A stretch of 35,208 nucleotides of DNA from an uncultured Sphingomonadaceae bacterium (lineage in GTDB: Bacteria; Pseudomonadota; Alphaproteobacteria; Sphingomonadales; Sphingomonadaceae), in contig CADCVW010000110.1 in assembly GCA_902806235.1 (NCBI GenBank), positions 1 through 35,208 on the forward strand, read 5' to 3'. Made by a program: the position numbers and the translations under genes. Positions 29,016 to 35,208 of this stretch are shown here, piece by piece. Positions within the stretch are counted from its first letter, which is position 1. Each line of letters starts with the position of its first letter. The notes beneath the pieces were generated by a model. That model did not search any database and was not told the DNA's origin. It saw only the letters and a program-made list of their open reading frames with translations.

Positions 29016-30245
29016 TCAGGGACGCACCTGTCCGTTCCCCCGCACAATGTATTTGAAGGTCGTCAGCTGCTCCGGCCCTACCGGCCCACGCGCGTGGAGC
29101 TTGCCGGTGGCGATGCCGATCTCCGCGCCGAAGCCGAACTCGCCGCCGTCGGCGAACTGGGTGGACGCGTTCCACAGCACGATCGCGCTGTCCACGCGCA
29201 CCAGGAACGCCTCAGCGGCCGCGGCGTCCTCCCCGACGATTGCCTCCGTGTGCCCCGTGCCGTAGCGCGCAATGTGCGCCACGGCCTCGTCGAGCCCGGC
29301 CACCGTGCGAACGGCCAAGACCGGGGCCAGATACTCGGCGGCCCAATCCGCCTGCACCGCCTCCGCCATCGGCACGGTCGCCTGCGCCTCCGCGTCGCCG
29401 CGCAGCTCGCAACCGGGCAGCGCGGCGGCGATGCCGGGCAGCATATGAAGCGCATCCCGGTCGATCAGCAGCGTCTCGGTCGCGCCACAAACCGACACTC
29501 GGCGCAGCTTGGCGTTCGCGACGATGCGCGCCGCCTTTTCCGGATCGGCCGAAGCATGGAGGTAGGTGTGGCAGACGCCCTCGAGGTGCCCCAAGACGGG
29601 CACCCGCGCGTCCCGGCTCACCCGCTCCACCAGCGACCGCCCGCCGCGCGGGATGATAAGGTCGACCGTCCCGTCGAGCCCGCCGAGCAGCAGCCCCACC
29701 GCGTCGCGGTCGGCGGTCGGCACGATCTGGACCGCGGTCGCCGACAGCCCCGCCTCCGCCAGCCCGGCAGCGAGCGCCTCGTGCATCGCCAGCGCGCTCC
29801 GCAGCGCGTCGCTCCCGGAGCGCAGGATGATCGCGTTGCCCGAGCGCAGCGCGATGGCCGCCGCGTCGGCGGTGACGTTGGGCCGGCTTTCGTAGATCAT
29901 GCCGATCACCCCGATCGGCGTGCGCACCCGGGCGATGTCGAGCCCGTTGGGCCGCGTCCAGCGCGCAAGCTCCGAGCCCACCGGATCAGGCAGCGCGGCG
30001 ACCTCGTCCAGGGCACTCGCGATCCCCCCAAGCCGTGCCTCGTCGAGCATGAGGCGGTCGACCGCCCCCGACGCTTCCGCCACATCCACGGCGTTCGCGG
30101 CGAGCACCTCCGCACCGCACGCGCGGAGCCGGCGCGCCATCGCTCTGATCGCCTCGCTCCGCTGCTCCGCGGTCGCGCCGCGGACCATGGCGGCGGCGGT
30201 CCGGGCATCCTGCCCCATGCGGAGCATCGTCCCGCGCAGCGTCAC
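29016..30245 (-). CDS. proA: Gamma-glutamyl phosphate reductase
   Basis: NADPH-dependent reduction of gamma-glutamyl phosphate to glutamate semialdehyde, the second step of proline synthesis (EC 1.2.1.41). The 409-residue aldehyde-dehydrogenase-fold protein has [20 protein letters not shown] at 108-127, [15 protein letters not shown], and the catalytic cysteine C253 in [13 protein letters not shown]. The C-terminal TGHTEAIV and [20 protein letters not shown] are also typical. The GTG start 30245 overlaps the proB stop as GTGA; ATG 30227 is an alternative six codons later. It follows proB in one transcript and converges with ilvD across 55 bases. Confidence 0.96.
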   Translation of the reverse strand: MTLRGTMLRMGQDARTAAAMVRGATAEQRSEAIRAMARRLRACGAEVLAANAVDVAEASGAVDRLMLDEARLGGIASALDEVAALPDPVGSELARWTRPNGLDIARVRTPIGVIGMIYESRPNVTADAAAIALRSGNAIILRSGSDALRSALAMHEALAAGLAEAGLSATAVQIVPTADRDAVGLLLGGLDGTVDLIIPRGGRSLVERVSRDARVPVLGHLEGVCHTYLHASADPEKAARIVANAKLRRVSVCGATETLLIDRDALHMLPGIAAALPGCELRGDAEAQATVPMAEAVQADWAAEYLAPVLAVRTVAGLDEAVAHIARYGTGHTEAIVGEDAAAAEAFLVRVDSAIVLWNASTQFADGGEFGFGAEIGIATGKLHARGPVGPEQLTTFKYIVRGNGQVRP

Positions 30246-31387
30246 ATCAGCACCATGTCATCGCGGTGGATTAGTTCGTCAGGACCGCGCCAGCCAAGCA
30301 CCTCGGCGATGGCATGGCTCGGCCGGCCGATGATCGCCCGCGCCTCGGTCGACCCATATTCAGTCAGCCCGCGCGCGATTTCCACGCCCGCGAGGTCCAG
30401 CACGCGCAGGCACGCGCCACGGTCCCACTCGCCTCGCACTACGGCCACCCCTGCCGGCAGCAAGCTGCTCCCACGCGCCAGCGCAGACGCTGCACCATCG
30501 TCCACAGCCACCTCGCCGGCTGGGCGCAGGCTACCCGCGATCCATTGCTTGTACGCGCTCGTCGGCGTTCCGGCCGCACCGACCACCGTCGCCCGCCCGC
30601 CCGCCAGCAGCCGGCGCAGCGGATGCAACTCCTCGCCGGCGGTGATGATCGTAGCGCAGCCGAACAGCCGCGCGATCCTGGCGGCTTCCAGCTTGGTCCG
30701 CATCCCGCCCGTTCCCATTCCACCAGTGATCGGCCCGCCCGCGCAGGCCTCGACCTCCGGCGTGATCGCCTCGAGGAGCGGGATGTGACAGGCGCTCGGG
30801 TCTCGGCGCGGGTCGGCCGTGTACAATCCGTCAACGTCTGACAGGAGGACCAGCACGTCGCTCCGGGCCAGCTGCGCCGCGCGAGCCGACAAGCGGTCGT
30901 TATCGCCGACCCGCAACTCTTCGGTCGCCACGCTGTCGTTCTCGTTGATCACCGGGACGACGCCTGAGCCCAGCAGTGTTTCCAGCGTCGCCCGCGCGTT
31001 CAACCAGCGGTGACGCGTCTCCACGTCGCCCAGCGTCAGCAAGAGTTGCGCGACCGGTGCGCCGCAGGGCTCGAACGCCCGGGCCCAAGCCGACATCAGC
31101 AAAGGCTGGCCCACCGCGGCGGCCGCCTGCTTCTCGTCCAGCCGCGTTGACCGGCGGCCGTCGAGCCCGAGTGTCCTCCGCCCGAGAACCACCGCGCCCG
31201 AGGAGACCAACAGGAGCTGCCTGCCATCCGCGCGCAACGCCGTTACGTCCGTCGCGAGCGCGCGAAGCCAGTCCTCGCGGAGCTGATAGCCGTCGGCGCC
31301 AACCAGCAGGGAAGAGCCAACCTTCACCGTTATACGGCGAGCTTGCGCGATCAGCCGTGCCGCCTCGGTCCGCTCTCCGTCCGTCAT
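30242..31387 (-). CDS. proB: Glutamate 5-kinase
   Basis: Phosphorylates glutamate in the first step of proline synthesis (EC 2.7.2.11), usually inhibited by proline. The 381-residue product has the amino-acid kinase domain ([12 protein letters not shown] at 19-30, [52 protein letters not shown]) and a C-terminal PUA domain from about 280 ([20 protein letters not shown] near the end). The start ATG 31387 has no Shine-Dalgarno; instead a 16-base perfect palindrome sits five bases upstream. The gene follows the GntR-type regulator by 42 bases on the same strand and may share its transcript. The product of proB and ProA probably form a channelling complex, as in the family. Confidence 0.96.
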   Translation of the reverse strand: MTDGERTEAARLIAQARRITVKVGSSLLVGADGYQLREDWLRALATDVTALRADGRQLLLVSSGAVVLGRRTLGLDGRRSTRLDEKQAAAAVGQPLLMSAWARAFEPCGAPVAQLLLTLGDVETRHRWLNARATLETLLGSGVVPVINENDSVATEELRVGDNDRLSARAAQLARSDVLVLLSDVDGLYTADPRRDPSACHIPLLEAITPEVEACAGGPITGGMGTGGMRTKLEAARIARLFGCATIITAGEELHPLRRLLAGGRATVVGAAGTPTSAYKQWIAGSLRPAGEVAVDDGAASALARGSSLLPAGVAVVRGEWDRGACLRVLDLAGVEIARGLTEYGSTEARAIIGRPSHAIAEVLGWRGPDELIHRDDMVLM

Positions 31388-31391
31388 GCGG

Positions 31392-31407
31392 TCCAGCCTA
31401 GGCTGGA
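31392..31407. promoter_or_regulatory. 16-base perfect palindrome at the proB start
   Basis: TCCAGCCTAGGCTGGA is a perfect palindrome in the 42 bases between the GntR-type gene and proB, ending five bases from the proB start and replacing the expected ribosome site. It could be an operator or an RNA hairpin that limits proB translation. Confidence 0.45.
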
Positions 31408-31429
31408 TCGATGCAGCAAGGAACTACGC

Positions 31430-32098
31430 TCACGGCGCGGGCCGTTTCAGTCCGAGGCTGCGCCGCGCCGGAGCCGAATGGCCCCGCATCACCGCCTCCG
31501 CCACCTCCGGTTGACGAGCCTCGATCGCGTCAACGATCGCGTGATGCTGATGCTGACCCGTCATTAGGATGGGAAACACCTCTTCCATCGGCAGCCGGTT
31601 GAAGGCGACCACGCCCGGAGCGACGAAGGGCACGGCGTGGACGCGCGCCAGTAGCTCGACCAGCAGGGGGTCCCCCGCCCCGTGCACGATCGCTGCATGG
31701 AAGCGATTGTTCATGCGCGCGTAGGTGAGCTCATCTTCCTTCACGAGATGCCCCTTGGCGAAAATGCGTTCGCCCTCATCGAGGCAGTCCCGCAGCTCCG
31801 TCATGAGCACCGACTCCGCGCCTCGTGCCGCTATCATTCGCGCCGCGTAGCCCTCTAGGACGCAGCGCAATTCCGTGCCTCGAAGGCTGTCTTCCAAGCT
31901 GAAGCTCCGTACTGCCCAGCCGCGCTTGCCCGCTGGATCGAGCAGTCCCTCGGCCGCCAGCGCCGGGAGCGCGTTCCTGACCGGCGTACGAGAGACGCCC
32001 AACTGCTCGGCTAGCGTCGCCTCCGCCAATCGCGTGCCAGCGGATAAGCCGCCGTCGAGGATCATCTCCCGAATGCGTTGCGCGACCGGCGTGTCCAA
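31430..32098 (-). CDS. GntR family transcriptional regulator with FCD domain
   Basis: A 222-residue DNA-binding regulator. The N-terminal winged helix-turn-helix (about 4-65) shows VAQRIREMILDGGLSAGTRL and LAEQLGVSRTPVRNALPALA. The C-terminal all-helical FCD ligand domain (about 80-210) keeps the putative metal ligands in MNNRFHAAIVHGAGDP, the HQHHAIVDAI helix and the final MRGH. FCD regulators usually sense small organic acids or amino-acid derivatives. The start is TTG 32098, chosen because GAGAGG lies seven bases upstream and an in-frame TAG lies a few codons further up. It precedes proB-proA on the same strand, so control of proline synthesis or simple co-transcription are both possible. 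Confidence 0.85.
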   Translation of the reverse strand: MDTPVAQRIREMILDGGLSAGTRLAEATLAEQLGVSRTPVRNALPALAAEGLLDPAGKRGWAVRSFSLEDSLRGTELRCVLEGYAARMIAARGAESVLMTELRDCLDEGERIFAKGHLVKEDELTYARMNNRFHAAIVHGAGDPLLVELLARVHAVPFVAPGVVAFNRLPMEEVFPILMTGQHQHHAIVDAIEARQPEVAEAVMRGHSAPARRSLGLKRPAP

Positions 32099-32142
32099 CC
32101 CTTCACCTCTCGCCAGCTATCGGCCGGAACCCGGCGGTGCGT

Positions 32143-32157
32143 ACCGTTAGGAACGGT
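32143..32157. promoter_or_regulatory. Candidate operator upstream of the GntR-type gene
   Basis: ACCGTT-AGG-AACGGT is a perfect 6-3-6 inverted repeat 45 bases upstream of the TTG start. GntR/FCD proteins bind short inverted repeats of this size and often control their own gene, so an autoregulatory site is plausible. Confidence 0.35.
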
Positions 32158-32214
32158 CCTTACATCCGTCCAGCAGCTCAACCTGCCCAAGCGGCTGATC
32201 CTACGGCGCGTCCC

Positions 32215-32379
32215 CTGCCTCACCAGGTCGACGCTCGTGACCGTGCCGCTCGCGTGCTTTCGCGTGTAGCGGCGCAGCCCGGACCAGAACGCCGCGTCGC
32301 CCAGCGTCGCGCGCAGGTGCGCCATGAACAGCGCGCCTTTGCTGTACTGGACCGCGCGGCGCGTGCCGAGCGACGGGTA
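32215..32379 (-). pseudogene. M1 family aminopeptidase remnant
   Basis: About 55 codons read YPSLGTRRAVQYSKGALFMA, HLRATLGDAAFWSGLRRYTR, KHASGTVTSVDLVRQ. This matches the region after the catalytic domain of M1 metallopeptidases (the YSKGALF-H-L-R tyrosine segment and FW-x-GLRRYTR-x-H-x-x-G-T-V-T). The zinc motif HEXXH lies more than 50 residues upstream in real enzymes and is not found in any frame here, and the frame runs on into DNA unrelated to the family. It is a short relic. The rest of the gap between the GntR-type gene and the next CDS shows no gene. Confidence 0.5.
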
Positions 32380-32521
32380 GCGGCCGGGCCAGGCCATCGG
32401 CCTGAACACGCCCCGGCTGGCGACCATCAAGGCTACGCTTCACCCAGAGGCCCTCACCTGGCGCTTTTGTCAAACAAGTGCACGATGGGGGCGGAGTAGG
32501 TGAGCTCACTCGCAGCGGCGT

Positions 32522-33502
32522 TCACCCACTCCTGACTGCCACCGACACCGGACAGTGATCGGACGGGTGCTGCTCTTCGGGTATGCCGTAGGTGTACTCG
32601 GCGAAGCTGCCCGGCACCGCGCGGGCCGCGGCCGTGCGGGACAACACGACGAAGTCGATGAACTCCCGGTAGCGCTGCTTGCACTTCGGCCGAGAGTCCG
32701 TGCCGCCCGCGAGCTCCAGGTCCGCTTCGGCCGGCTCGCCATCGTCGAGTTCCGCCCACATCGCGTCGCCGCGACCGATCAGACGCCTGTTCCAGTCGCC
32801 GAGCACGGCGAAGGGCACCCGCTCCGCTGCGCGCGCGTCCACCCAGCGCTCCAGCACCGGCACCTGCGCGAACAGGGTGTCGCAGTCGCGATCGGTTGGT
32901 GCCCGGCCTGAGTTGCACCCGCTCTTCAGGTGCACCGCTAGGAGGCGGACGGGCTCGGGCGTGTTCAGGGTCACGTCTACGCCGTTGCGCAGGCCCCGGT
33001 TGCCCAGACCGAGCGCCACATGGTCGGGGTTGCGCGTGTAAGGCACCGTGCGCCTGATCGCGAAGCCGACCCGCTGGTCGTGCAGCGTCTTGCCCGGCAG
33101 CCCTCGGCAGCCGCCCCCGCCACCATCAACACGCTCCTCCATCTCGACCCGCCACTCACCATCCGGGAACACGCGGCGCGCGGCTGCCTCGTTCTCGACC
33201 TCCTGGAAGGCAATCACGTCGGCACCGAGCACCTGAGCGTGGCGGCGCAGCTCGGCGTAGTCGGCCTCCGTGCGCGGCCTGCAGCCCTCGCCTTCGGCCT
33301 CGGCTAGGTGCTCGAGGTTCCAGCTGGCGATGCGAAGTTCGGCCGGAACTGCTGCGCCCCGCTCGGCGTCGCGACTGCCTGATGCCGCGCCCGTGCATCC
33401 GCCCAGCATGGCCGTGAGAGCGACGGCAAACGCCATCGCTGATCGGCAGTGAGGAGCGGCCTGTGCCACCCCAAGTTCAGTCCGGATGCTCGTGTGTGTC
33501 AT
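32522..33502 (-). CDS. Exported endonuclease/exonuclease/phosphatase family protein
   Basis: A 326-residue protein of the EEP (PF03372, DNase I-like) fold, Mg-dependent phosphoesterases of nucleic acids or phospholipids. Ordered motifs are RIASWNLEHL, VIAFQEVENEAAA, LLAVHLKSGCNSG, FAVLGDWNRR and HPSDHCPVSVAV, the full active-site set. The N-terminus carries a lipoprotein-like signal with the LGGC lipobox in MAFAVALTAMLGGC. The start is uncertain: ATG 33502 gives a longer n-region with positive charge, ATG 33436 gives a minimal signal, and the frame is open to 33727. A periplasmic or cell-surface role is likely. No operon partner; the substrate cannot be told from sequence. Confidence 0.8.
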   Translation of the reverse strand: MTHTSIRTELGVAQAAPHCRSAMAFAVALTAMLGGCTGAASGSRDAERGAAVPAELRIASWNLEHLAEAEGEGCRPRTEADYAELRRHAQVLGADVIAFQEVENEAAARRVFPDGEWRVEMEERVDGGGGGCRGLPGKTLHDQRVGFAIRRTVPYTRNPDHVALGLGNRGLRNGVDVTLNTPEPVRLLAVHLKSGCNSGRAPTDRDCDTLFAQVPVLERWVDARAAERVPFAVLGDWNRRLIGRGDAMWAELDDGEPAEADLELAGGTDSRPKCKQRYREFIDFVVLSRTAAARAVPGSFAEYTYGIPEEQHPSDHCPVSVAVRSG

Positions 33503-33730
33503 CCCGCCACAACCGACCACAGCGCTTGCACGATCCCGGGCATAGTCGTCCCGAAACGCGAAGCTAGTGGTAGTCGCAGGCGGGCTACGGATGTCGCGTG
33601 CCCGGCCTAAGTATTCGGCTGCTCTGCGCCAATGCTCGCCGTAAAGGAGCGTCGTGCCCCTTACTGCAAGCCGCCGTCGGTTCATGTTGTCCTGAAGACG
33701 GCAACCGCAGTGCCGGAACGGCAACAAGTG

Positions 33731-33768
33731 GTGGGAAGCGGAACGGCTGCTTATGGTGGAAAGCGGAC
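33731..33768 (+). repeat. AAAGCGGAC-type repeats, tandem pair
   Basis: Two related units lie close together: GTGGGAAGCGGAACGGCTGC, then TTATGGTGGAAAGCGGAC with the exact 9-base word at 33760-33768. They are in the 470-base gap 33503-33972, in which I see no gene. The gap also has a small inverted repeat of GCTAGC (33833-33838 and 33845-33850). Confidence 0.4.
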
Positions 33769-33972
33769 TTTAAGAGTAGTTGGAACCCAGATCGTGGGAA
33801 CGGCGTATCTCGACGCCCATTGCTCTGCCGCAGCTAGCGCTGAAGCTAGCAATTGATCGTTCTCGGGGAGCGAGCAGTAGTCGACCCAATGGCCGCTCGG
33901 CTTGAGCGCCGATCCTGTGCCGAAGAACTGCCGATCATCCTATGCCGGAACACGCAAGTGAAAAGTAGGGCG

Positions 33973-34581
33973 CTACTGTCCTCCTCCGGCAATCTTGGAC
34001 CCGAACAGCCCTATCCCCAGCCCGACCGCCGCGACCGCAAGAACAGTGGCAATGATCATCAGCAAACCGTCCCGGACTAGGAGCGCTAAGCCGAAGGCCG
34101 CAATAGCCGCCATCGGTGCCGTGGTGGCGAATGGAAGGATTTCTAATGGCGGCACGGTAAGAGCCAACAAGATGCAAAGGCCCGCGGCGACCCGCACGAA
34201 AGGTCCTCTGGTAAATCTCGGGAGCCGGCCGTGAAACGTGCGGTCCAGCCATCGAGCTAGGCCGCGCAGCTTAGACGTCGACTTGCACGCTTTTTCCGCA
34301 GAAATTGACCGTCGCGCCAAGAATTTGGGTAGCCAGAGGTGCTTTCGTCCAAGGAGCATCTGTGCGGCGACGATGACGATGATGAGGCCCAGCACCGTCG
34401 GTAGCCCGGGTATGCCGCCCACCGGTGATATGTCGATCAGCGCAGGTATGAGCAGGAACGGCCCATAGCTCCTGCTCCCCAGCGCTTCAACAAGATGGCC
34501 TAAACAGACCCGTCCTTCTTTGCTGGCCAAATCCTCGATCTTATCGAGGACGTCTCCGACGCTGGTTGGTTCGTCTGCCAT
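33973..34581 (-). CDS. ExoD family membrane protein
   Basis: A 202-residue protein of the ExoD family (PF06055), named for a Sinorhizobium protein affecting exopolysaccharide production and alkali tolerance. An N-terminal soluble segment (SVGDVLDKIEDLASKEGRVC) is followed by FLLIPALIDISPVGGIPGLP, a conserved membrane-entry motif, and about four to five transmembrane helices, the last being IIATVLAVAAVGLGIGLFG. The KHLWLPKFLARRSI and HGRLPRFTRGPFVRVAAGLC segments are the typical positive loops. The molecular function is unknown. ATG 34581 gives the normal N-terminus; no strong ribosome site is seen. Monocistronic. Confidence 0.85.
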   Translation of the reverse strand: MADEPTSVGDVLDKIEDLASKEGRVCLGHLVEALGSRSYGPFLLIPALIDISPVGGIPGLPTVLGLIIVIVAAQMLLGRKHLWLPKFLARRSISAEKACKSTSKLRGLARWLDRTFHGRLPRFTRGPFVRVAAGLCILLALTVPPLEILPFATTAPMAAIAAFGLALLVRDGLLMIIATVLAVAAVGLGIGLFGSKIAGGGQ

Positions 34582-34674
34582 GAGCAGGAAGCGACTTAGC
34601 TGCTAGTGAGTTCCTTCCACGTAGAGCCTGCGCCGCGAATGTGCGTTGACGTGCTGCGGAGCCATGTTGTGGGC

Positions 34675-34709
34675 GGAGCGGGCGCAAGGGAGGAGAACCT
34701 GCCCGCTCC
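34675..34709. repeat. Nine-base perfect inverted repeat upstream of the ExoD-type gene
   Basis: GGAGCGGGC (34675-34683) and GCCCGCTCC (34701-34709) can pair as a GC-rich stem across 17 bases. It lies about 94-128 bases upstream of the ExoD-type start. No T-run follows on either strand; it could be part of the 5' leader or a non-coding RNA. Confidence 0.4.
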
Positions 34710-34952
34710 TGTCATTACCCGGTGAGCTACTCGCGACGGTGCGCCTCTAGCTAACCGGCTTTAAGATATCGTGTCGCGAGGAGGCCGGGGCTCATCTAGT
34801 TGGTCACTTCCGCGTGAGAAAGGATGTCGGACTGCTGGGCGCGCCAGCGGTCAACGAATTAAGCCACGCATCGGCAACGCGCATCTGGAACGGACGGGCG
34901 TATGGCAACCCCCATCGAATGCGTGGTCGAACCTACTCAGACCAGCGGTAAA

Positions 34953-34992
34953 TGCCCGAGGTCCGCTCCGGGTCGAAAGCGGACCTCGGGCA
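34953..34992. repeat. 15-base perfect inverted repeat built from the AAAGCGGAC word
   Basis: TGCCCGAGGTCCGCT (34953-34967) and AGCGGACCTCGGGCA (34978-34992) pair perfectly across a 10-base loop. The right arm contains the repeat word AAAGCGGAC (34976-34984). It lies in the gene-free 576-base stretch 34582-35157. It could act as a bidirectional terminator stem but has no T-run. Confidence 0.6.
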
Positions 34993-35005
34993 CGGATGTA
35001 CGCAA

Positions 35006-35021
35006 TGGGTGGAAAGCAGAC
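35006..35021 (+). repeat. GGGTGGAAAGCAGAC repeat copy
   Basis: TGGGTGGAAAGCAGAC is a variant of the AAAGCGGAC word, only 29 bases from the previous copy. The longer form GGGTGGAAAGC-GAC is one I recall as frequent in sphingomonad intergenic DNA; this was not searched. Confidence 0.4.
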
Positions 35022-35157
35022 GTTAGCACTGCGTAGCTGCCAGCCGACTTTGGCCGAACGCAGACTGGCCGCTTACGGGTAAGTTGCCCTTGTTCACCGG
35101 CACTCACTTTGAGGTTAGCTTTCCCTTTCAAGAATGCCAGCCAATCAGGAGACAGAG

Positions 35158-35208
35158 ATGAATTTTCAACGGACCATCTTTGTCGCCTTGAGTGGCGTAG
35201 CAGCTCTG
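35158..35208 (+). CDS. 5' end of a secreted or membrane protein (cut by window edge)
   Basis: ATG 35158 is preceded by AGGAG six bases upstream, a textbook ribosome site, and starts MNFQRTIFVALSGVAAL: one arginine followed by a hydrophobic core, as in a signal peptide or first membrane helix. Only 17 codons are in the window, so the product cannot be identified. The local DNA upstream (35085-35150) is richer in A/T than the rest, consistent with a promoter, but no clear -35/-10 pair was found. Confidence 0.65.
   Translation, partial: MNFQRTIFVALSGVAAL

Noticed and set aside
29094-30788. 564-codon plus-strand open frame over proA/proB
   Set aside because: Antisense to two conserved enzymes, with no recognisable domain or ribosome site.
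33598-33837. 79-codon plus-strand ORF in the gap before the ExoD-type gene
   Set aside because: It is made largely of repeat DNA, with a cysteine- and arginine-rich product and no ribosome site.
34690-34760. tRNA-like D-arm on the minus strand (TAGCTCA...GGTA, then GGTTC)
   Set aside because: The spacing between the D-arm-like and T-arm-like parts is too short for an anticodon arm and there is no acceptor stem.
34771-35082. 103-codon plus-strand ORF
   Set aside because: It runs through the 15-base hairpin and two repeat copies, lacks a ribosome site and has no protein-like pattern.

Overview
The window is a GC-rich chromosomal segment whose gene content and style (ATGA/GTGA stop-start overlaps, a GlgP-GlgB-GlgC-GlgA-GlgX glycogen locus, short intergenic AAAGCGGAC-type repeats and a palindrome with CTTCGACAAGCT arms) suggest an alphaproteobacterium of the Sphingomonadales. 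That placement is inference from sequence style; there is no rRNA or tRNA gene in the window to confirm it.

Layout. (1) About 1-3500 is a loose accessory stretch: the end of an MFS transporter, a secreted ThuA-like protein, a GFA-type zinc protein, and clear gene wreckage (a broken OmpA-like gene, the tail of an arginase-family gene, and other decayed frames). (2) About 3512-15322 is a complete glycogen locus on the plus strand: glgP, glgB, glgC, a large palindromic repeat, glgA, and one 1397-codon gene that fuses a GlgX debranching enzyme to a MalQ 4-alpha-glucanotransferase. (3) About 15323-18187 holds gene remnants, a small unknown protein, a membrane-protein gene that has lost its 5' end, and a beta-propeller-like lipoprotein. 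(4) About 18187-28960 is branched-chain amino acid synthesis: a minus-strand operon ilvC-ilvB-ilvM-leuA-leuB-leuC-leuD in which adjacent genes overlap or nearly touch. It is preceded by an unannotated 40-codon leader peptide and an attenuator hairpin, and divergent from ilvD. Behind leuD lie a decayed gltB 5' fragment and a cyclase-family gene. (5) About 29016-32098 is proline synthesis, proB-proA, behind a GntR/FCD regulator. (6) About 32099-35208 is again loose: an M1 aminopeptidase remnant, a secreted endonuclease/exonuclease/phosphatase-family protein, an ExoD-family membrane protein, strong hairpins and repeats, and the first 17 codons of a new secreted protein at the right edge.

How the genes work together. 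GlgC makes ADP-glucose, GlgA elongates it into alpha-1,4-glucan, GlgB branches it, GlgP shortens the outer chains, the GlgX half removes the stubs and the MalQ half recycles the short maltodextrins. IlvBM, IlvC and IlvD give the valine/isoleucine precursors, and LeuABCD extends 2-ketoisovalerate to leucine. The leader peptide carries clustered Val/Leu/Ile codons and competing RNA pairings, so the operon is very probably controlled by ribosome-mediated attenuation. The best leads are the GlgX-MalQ fusion, the ilv leader/attenuator, and the link between short repeats and broken genes.
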